DNA from: Mesostigma viride
Taxonomy: Eukaryota > Streptophyta > Mesostigmatophyceae > Mesostigmatales > Mesostigmataceae
Assembly (NCBI GenBank): GCA_009746045.1
Contig: RPFO01000016.1
Span: 378,470-405,969, forward strand
Direction of reading: 5' to 3'
DNA length: 27,500 bases
The notes under the pieces are model-generated. The model had not been told where the DNA came from. It searched no databases and was given only the letters and a program-made list of their open reading frames with translations. A program made the position numbers and the translations under genes. Of the stretch, positions 24,876-27,500 are shown piece after piece (positions within the stretch are counted from its first letter, which is position 1; each line of letters opens with the position of its first letter).

Positions 24876-25094
24876 AGAACAAAGGGCGGGGGGCGAGCAA
24901 AGGAAATATTTATCCAGTAAATGAGGTCCGGAAGGTCCATGCTGTCTAGCGTGCCCCCAAAACTACAGCCACACACGCCAACTTGGCCGCGTTACCAAGG
25001 TCGCGCAGATACCTACAAAGATAGGAAAAATGGAATCAGGGGCAGCAGTACCTACAGTGTTACTCGGTGTGGGGTACCGGTACGTACATAATAG

Positions 25095-25734
25095 AAGTGC
25101 TAGTAGTTAACACTACCGGTGCGGCCAGCCCCCATGAGAGCCAACATCACATCAAACAGTTAGGCACATACCTCGCGGGCCACGACCCGCTCATCCGCTG
25201 CCTAGGGGACCCATCAAAGAGCAAGCATTCGTAGTGCGGTCAGAAACCCTTTTTTCTTTTCTTTTCATTCTTTTTTTTTTTTTTTTTAACTCACCTAATG
25301 AAACAGAGGGCACGAAAATACCTGGTGCGGCTGTGCAACTACAAGGAGAGAAAAGCCAACCTGGTGTGGCCAGAGTCCAATCACCAAACAAATTACTTCA
25401 TTACTACACGTACCTAATTAATTCATCCTCAAGAATCCCTAAGAAATAAACTAGCGGGTGCGATCGATTCACAGCCCACTTGCCCAACGCGAATGCCACT
25501 CGTCATATCGCAAGGATTTCCTTCAATGAAAACCTACCTGGTGCGGTCGGAGCTCACGATGACCGATCACAAGACTAACAAATATTTATATAGACTATAT
25601 AACACATAGTCTATATTACATTATACATAATACAATAGAGACTAACTGCTTTATTACTCTACTACATTTAACTTAATCATTGATACTCTTTTCCGTTGCA
25701 AACCTACCTGGTGCGGTCGGAGCCCTCAATGACC
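25095..25734 (-). repeat. Duplicated exon-edge/donor modules in the mtnA intron
   Basis: Near-copies of the 3' edge of the 25,803-25,960 exon with its splice donor. The two best are 25,529-25,564 and 25,699-25,734, which on the minus strand read GGTCAT..GAG.TCCGACCGC followed by ACCAG|GTAGGTTT. More decayed ones are at about 25,100-25,135, 25,168-25,196, 25,318-25,345 and 25,358-25,385. All keep a GT after a CACCAG- or GCGAG-like edge. Confidence 0.7.
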
Positions 25735-25802
25735 AAGCAGTGGGACTAGGGGTTGGAGGTACCCATGCAGTCCACATGCTAACTCAAACTAATGAAACCT
25801 AC

Positions 25803-25960
25803 GTGGTGCGGTCGGAGCCCACGATGACCAAGTCCACCATCCCGTGCTGCATCAGGTGGCCCCCCACGTTATCGGCAATCAGCGTGTGCGGCACTCCGCG
25901 CTGCGCCAACTCCCACGCGGTCAGCCGTGCGCCCTGGTTGCGGGGGCGCGTCTCGTCCAC
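25803..25960 (-). CDS. mtnA: Methylthioribose-1-phosphate isomerase, internal exon
   Basis: 158 bases on the minus strand: acceptor TGCCACCAG then [53 protein letters not shown], donor [21 protein letters not shown] and the D of GS/ADR are hallmark MtnA blocks; that Asp corresponds to the catalytic Asp240 described for Bacillus subtilis MtnA. Starts phase 0 and ends after two bases of a Thr codon, which matches the last exon. The exon with the catalytic Cys and the N-terminal domain must lie beyond the right edge or in the unread gap past the microsatellites. The wording [13 protein letters not shown] resembles bacterial-type MtnA more than the animal MRI1 proteins I know, with modest confidence. 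Confidence 0.93.
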
Positions 25961-26070
25961 CTGGTGGCAGGTGAAAGGTGAGAAGAAGAAGGGGGAGGGG
26001 GAGGGGGAGGGGGTAGCTGATAAGCTAGTTGGTTATTGATTAAGTGTTGTTGGTGTGATGGTCCGTTGGT

Positions 26071-26113
26071 TGGTTGCTTGGCTGCGGGGTCGCATCTCAT
26101 CCACCTGGTCACA
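26071..26113 (-). repeat. Decayed copy of the mtnA exon's 5' edge
   Basis: On the minus strand GACCAG|GTGGATGAGATGCGACC parallels the true exon start ACCAG|GTGGACGAGACGCGCCC at 25,967-25,945. The reading frame would give VDEMRPRSQ. A third, weaker likeness lies at about 26,300-26,325. Confidence 0.6.
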
Positions 26114-26141
26114 TTGAGGGGGGGGGGGATAGAGGTGGCTC

Positions 26142-26265
26142 GGTTATTGATTGTTTGTTTGCTTGGAGTGCAGGTTATTGATTGTTTGTTTGCTTGGAGT
26201 GCAGGTTATTGATTGTTTGTTTGCTTGGAGTGCAGGTTATTGATTGTTTGCTTGCTTGGAGTGCT
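26142..26265. repeat. 31-bp tandem repeat, four units
   Basis: Units start with GGTTATTGATTG at 26142, 26173, 26204 and 26235 and end GCTTGGAGTGCA. The fourth carries a GTTTGC to GCTTGC change. It lies in the next mtnA intron. Confidence 0.9.
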
Positions 26266-26338
26266 TTAGAAACGGTTTGCTTGTCGATCGGTTGATTGTC
26301 AGGGTGCATCTTGCACACCGGGTGACGTGTGCGTTGGG

Positions 26339-26430
26339 GTGGTTGGTTGGTTGGTTGGTTGGTTGGTTGGTTGGTTGGTTGGTTGGTTGGTTGGTTGGTT
26401 GGTTGGTTGGTTGGTTGGTTGGTTGGTTGG
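26339..26430. repeat. (GGTT)n microsatellite
   Basis: 23 near-perfect tetranucleotide units, running into the (CGTT)n tract through the transition GGCTGGTTCGCTCGTTCGCT. Confidence 0.97.
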
Positions 26431-26441
26431 CTGGTTCGCTC

Positions 26442-26444
26442 GTT

Positions 26445-26475
<31 letters not shown>

Positions 26476-27500
26476 TCGTTCGTTCGTTCGTTCGTTCGTT
26501 CGTTCGTTCGTTCGTTCGTTCGTTCGTTCGTTCGTTCGTTCGTTCGTTCGTTCGTTCGTTCGTTCGTTCGTTCGTTCGTTCGTTCGTTCGTTCGTTCGTT
26601 CGTTCGTTCGTTCGTTCGTTCGTTCGTTCGTTCGTTCGTTCGTTCGTTCGTTCGTTCGTTCGTTCGTTCGTTCGTTCGTTCGTTCGTTCGTTCGTTCGTT
26701 CGTTCGTTCGTTCGTTCGTTCGTTCGTTCGTTCGTTCGTTCGTTCGTTCGTTCGTTCGTTCGTTCGTTCGTTCGTTCGTTCGTTCGTTCGTTCGTTCGTT
26801 CGTTCGTTCGTTCGTTCGTTCGTTCGTTCGTTCGTTCGTTCGTTCGTTCGTTCGTTCGTTCGTTCGTTCGTTCGTTCGTTCGTTCGTTCGTTCGTTCGTT
26901 CGTTCGTTCGTTCGTTCGTTCGTTCGTTCGTTCGTTCGTTCGTTCGTTCGTTCGTTCGTTCGTTCGTTCGTTCGTTCGTTCGTTCGTTCGTTCGTTCGTT
27001 CGTTCGTTCGTTCGTTCGTTCGTTCGTTCGTTCGTTCGTTCGTTCGTTCGTTCGTTCGTTCGTTCGTTCGTTCGTTCGTTCGTTCGTTCGTTCGTTCGTT
27101 CGTTCGTTCGTTCGTTCGTTCGTTCGTTCGTTCGTTCGTTCGTTCGTTCGTTCGTTCGTTCGTTCGTTCGTTCGTTCGTTCGTTCGTTCGTTCGTTCGTT
27201 CGTTCGTTCGTTCGTTCGTTCGTTCGTTCGTTCGTTCGTTCGTTCGTTCGTTCGTTCGTTCGTTCGTTCGTTCGTTCGTTCGTTCGTTCGTTCGTTCGTT
27301 CGTTCGTTCGTTCGTTCGTTCGTTCGTTCGTTCGTTCGTTCGTTCGTTCGTTCGTTCGTTCGTTCGTTCGTTCGTTCGTTCGTTCGTTCGTTCGTTCGTT
27401 CGTTCGTTCGTTCGTTCGTTCGTTCGTTCGTTCGTTCGTTCGTTCGTTCGTTCGTTCGTTCGTTCGTTCGTTCGTTCGTTCGTTCGTTCGTTCGTTCGTT
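26442..27500. repeat. (CGTT)n microsatellite, over 1 kb, reaches window edge
   Basis: About 265 uninterrupted CGTT units with no visible variant after the first few, continuing past the end of the window. If the mtnA gene extends further, this is inside one of its introns. Confidence 0.98.

Larger units (their letters stand above)
23401..25802 (-). other. mtnA intron, 2.4 kb, satellite-filled
   Basis: Donor CAC|GTAGGT at 25802, acceptor ACACACCGCAG at 23401. Splicing joins AC+C (Thr) and yields GSDRTTYTGDVANKIGTY, the uninterrupted family motif, which confirms both ends. It contains the purine satellite (23,502-24,875), a T-rich run (25,271-25,287) and repeated copies of the upstream exon's 3' edge. 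Confidence 0.85.

Noticed and set aside
23216-24976. 586- and 513-residue Pro/Ser/Leu-rich frames on the minus strand and Gly/Arg/Glu-rich frames on the + strand
   Set aside because: They are translations of a stop-free satellite in every frame; only the mtnA exon at its edge is real coding.

Overview
This is eukaryotic nuclear DNA. It has GT-AG introns inside open coding frames, an hAT-type DNA transposon, several decayed non-LTR retroelements, and long microsatellites and satellite DNA. I see no operons, tRNA, rRNA or CRISPR. The overall look (many short GC-rich introns, G-rich coding strand, non-LTR and hAT elements, an intron-split mtnA gene) suggests a green-lineage alga. A charophyte-like genome is my best guess, held with low confidence because nothing here is a decisive taxonomic marker.

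Left third (1-11,050). The window opens in the last exon or exons of an unrecognised + strand gene (about 2-525). A short noncoding region follows, holding a CCGGTAA-rich repeat whose inverted partner lies at about 2,390-2,545. Then comes one large + strand gene, which I model as nine exons from 1,765 to 10,819. Seven of its eight introns are phase 0 and the last is phase 1, so the exons support one another strongly. I do not recognise the protein. It has a possible small zinc-binding motif, lysine-rich and acidic low-complexity tracts, and a 24-residue tandem repeat. Its long exons are broken by frame changes that nearly all look like one missing base, mostly in G runs. Undercalled homopolymers in the assembly explain this better than pseudogene decay. 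Many of its introns carry a recurrent 20-base motif, TTGCGACSGCCGGCGTTTCT. Two introns have grown by tandem duplication of the segment containing it, and its reverse complement lies inside the coding tandem repeat.

Middle (12,150-22,720). This is a graveyard of nested retroelements. Three copies of an L1-ORF1-like protein gene (two of them with a shared noncoding tail ending at a microsatellite) look like an ORF1-only, half-LINE family. One copy is split by a 1,305-bp hAT element with an exact 8-bp target duplication, matching terminal repeats, and remnants of a BED zinc finger and a DUF659-like transposase region. The tail of the same copy is split again by a 643-bp insert flanked by TGTAT. 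Beyond a 160-bp (ATTCA)n tract lie a minus-strand 3' fragment of a reverse-transcriptase LINE, a badly decayed + strand LINE (about 17,825-19,845), and a better preserved 5'-truncated + strand LINE (20,218-22,687).

Right end (23,031-27,500). The minus strand carries the C-terminal part of a methylthioribose-1-phosphate isomerase gene (mtnA/MRI1). Two exons (25,960-25,803 and 23,400-23,031) splice exactly in phase across a 2.4-kb intron, which contains a 1.37-kb purine satellite and several duplicated copies of the exon's own 3' edge with its splice donor. Upstream in the gene (higher coordinates) are a 31-bp tandem repeat, a (GGTT)n tract and more than 1 kb of (CGTT)n reaching the window edge. 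The 5' exons, including the one with the catalytic cysteine, lie outside the window.
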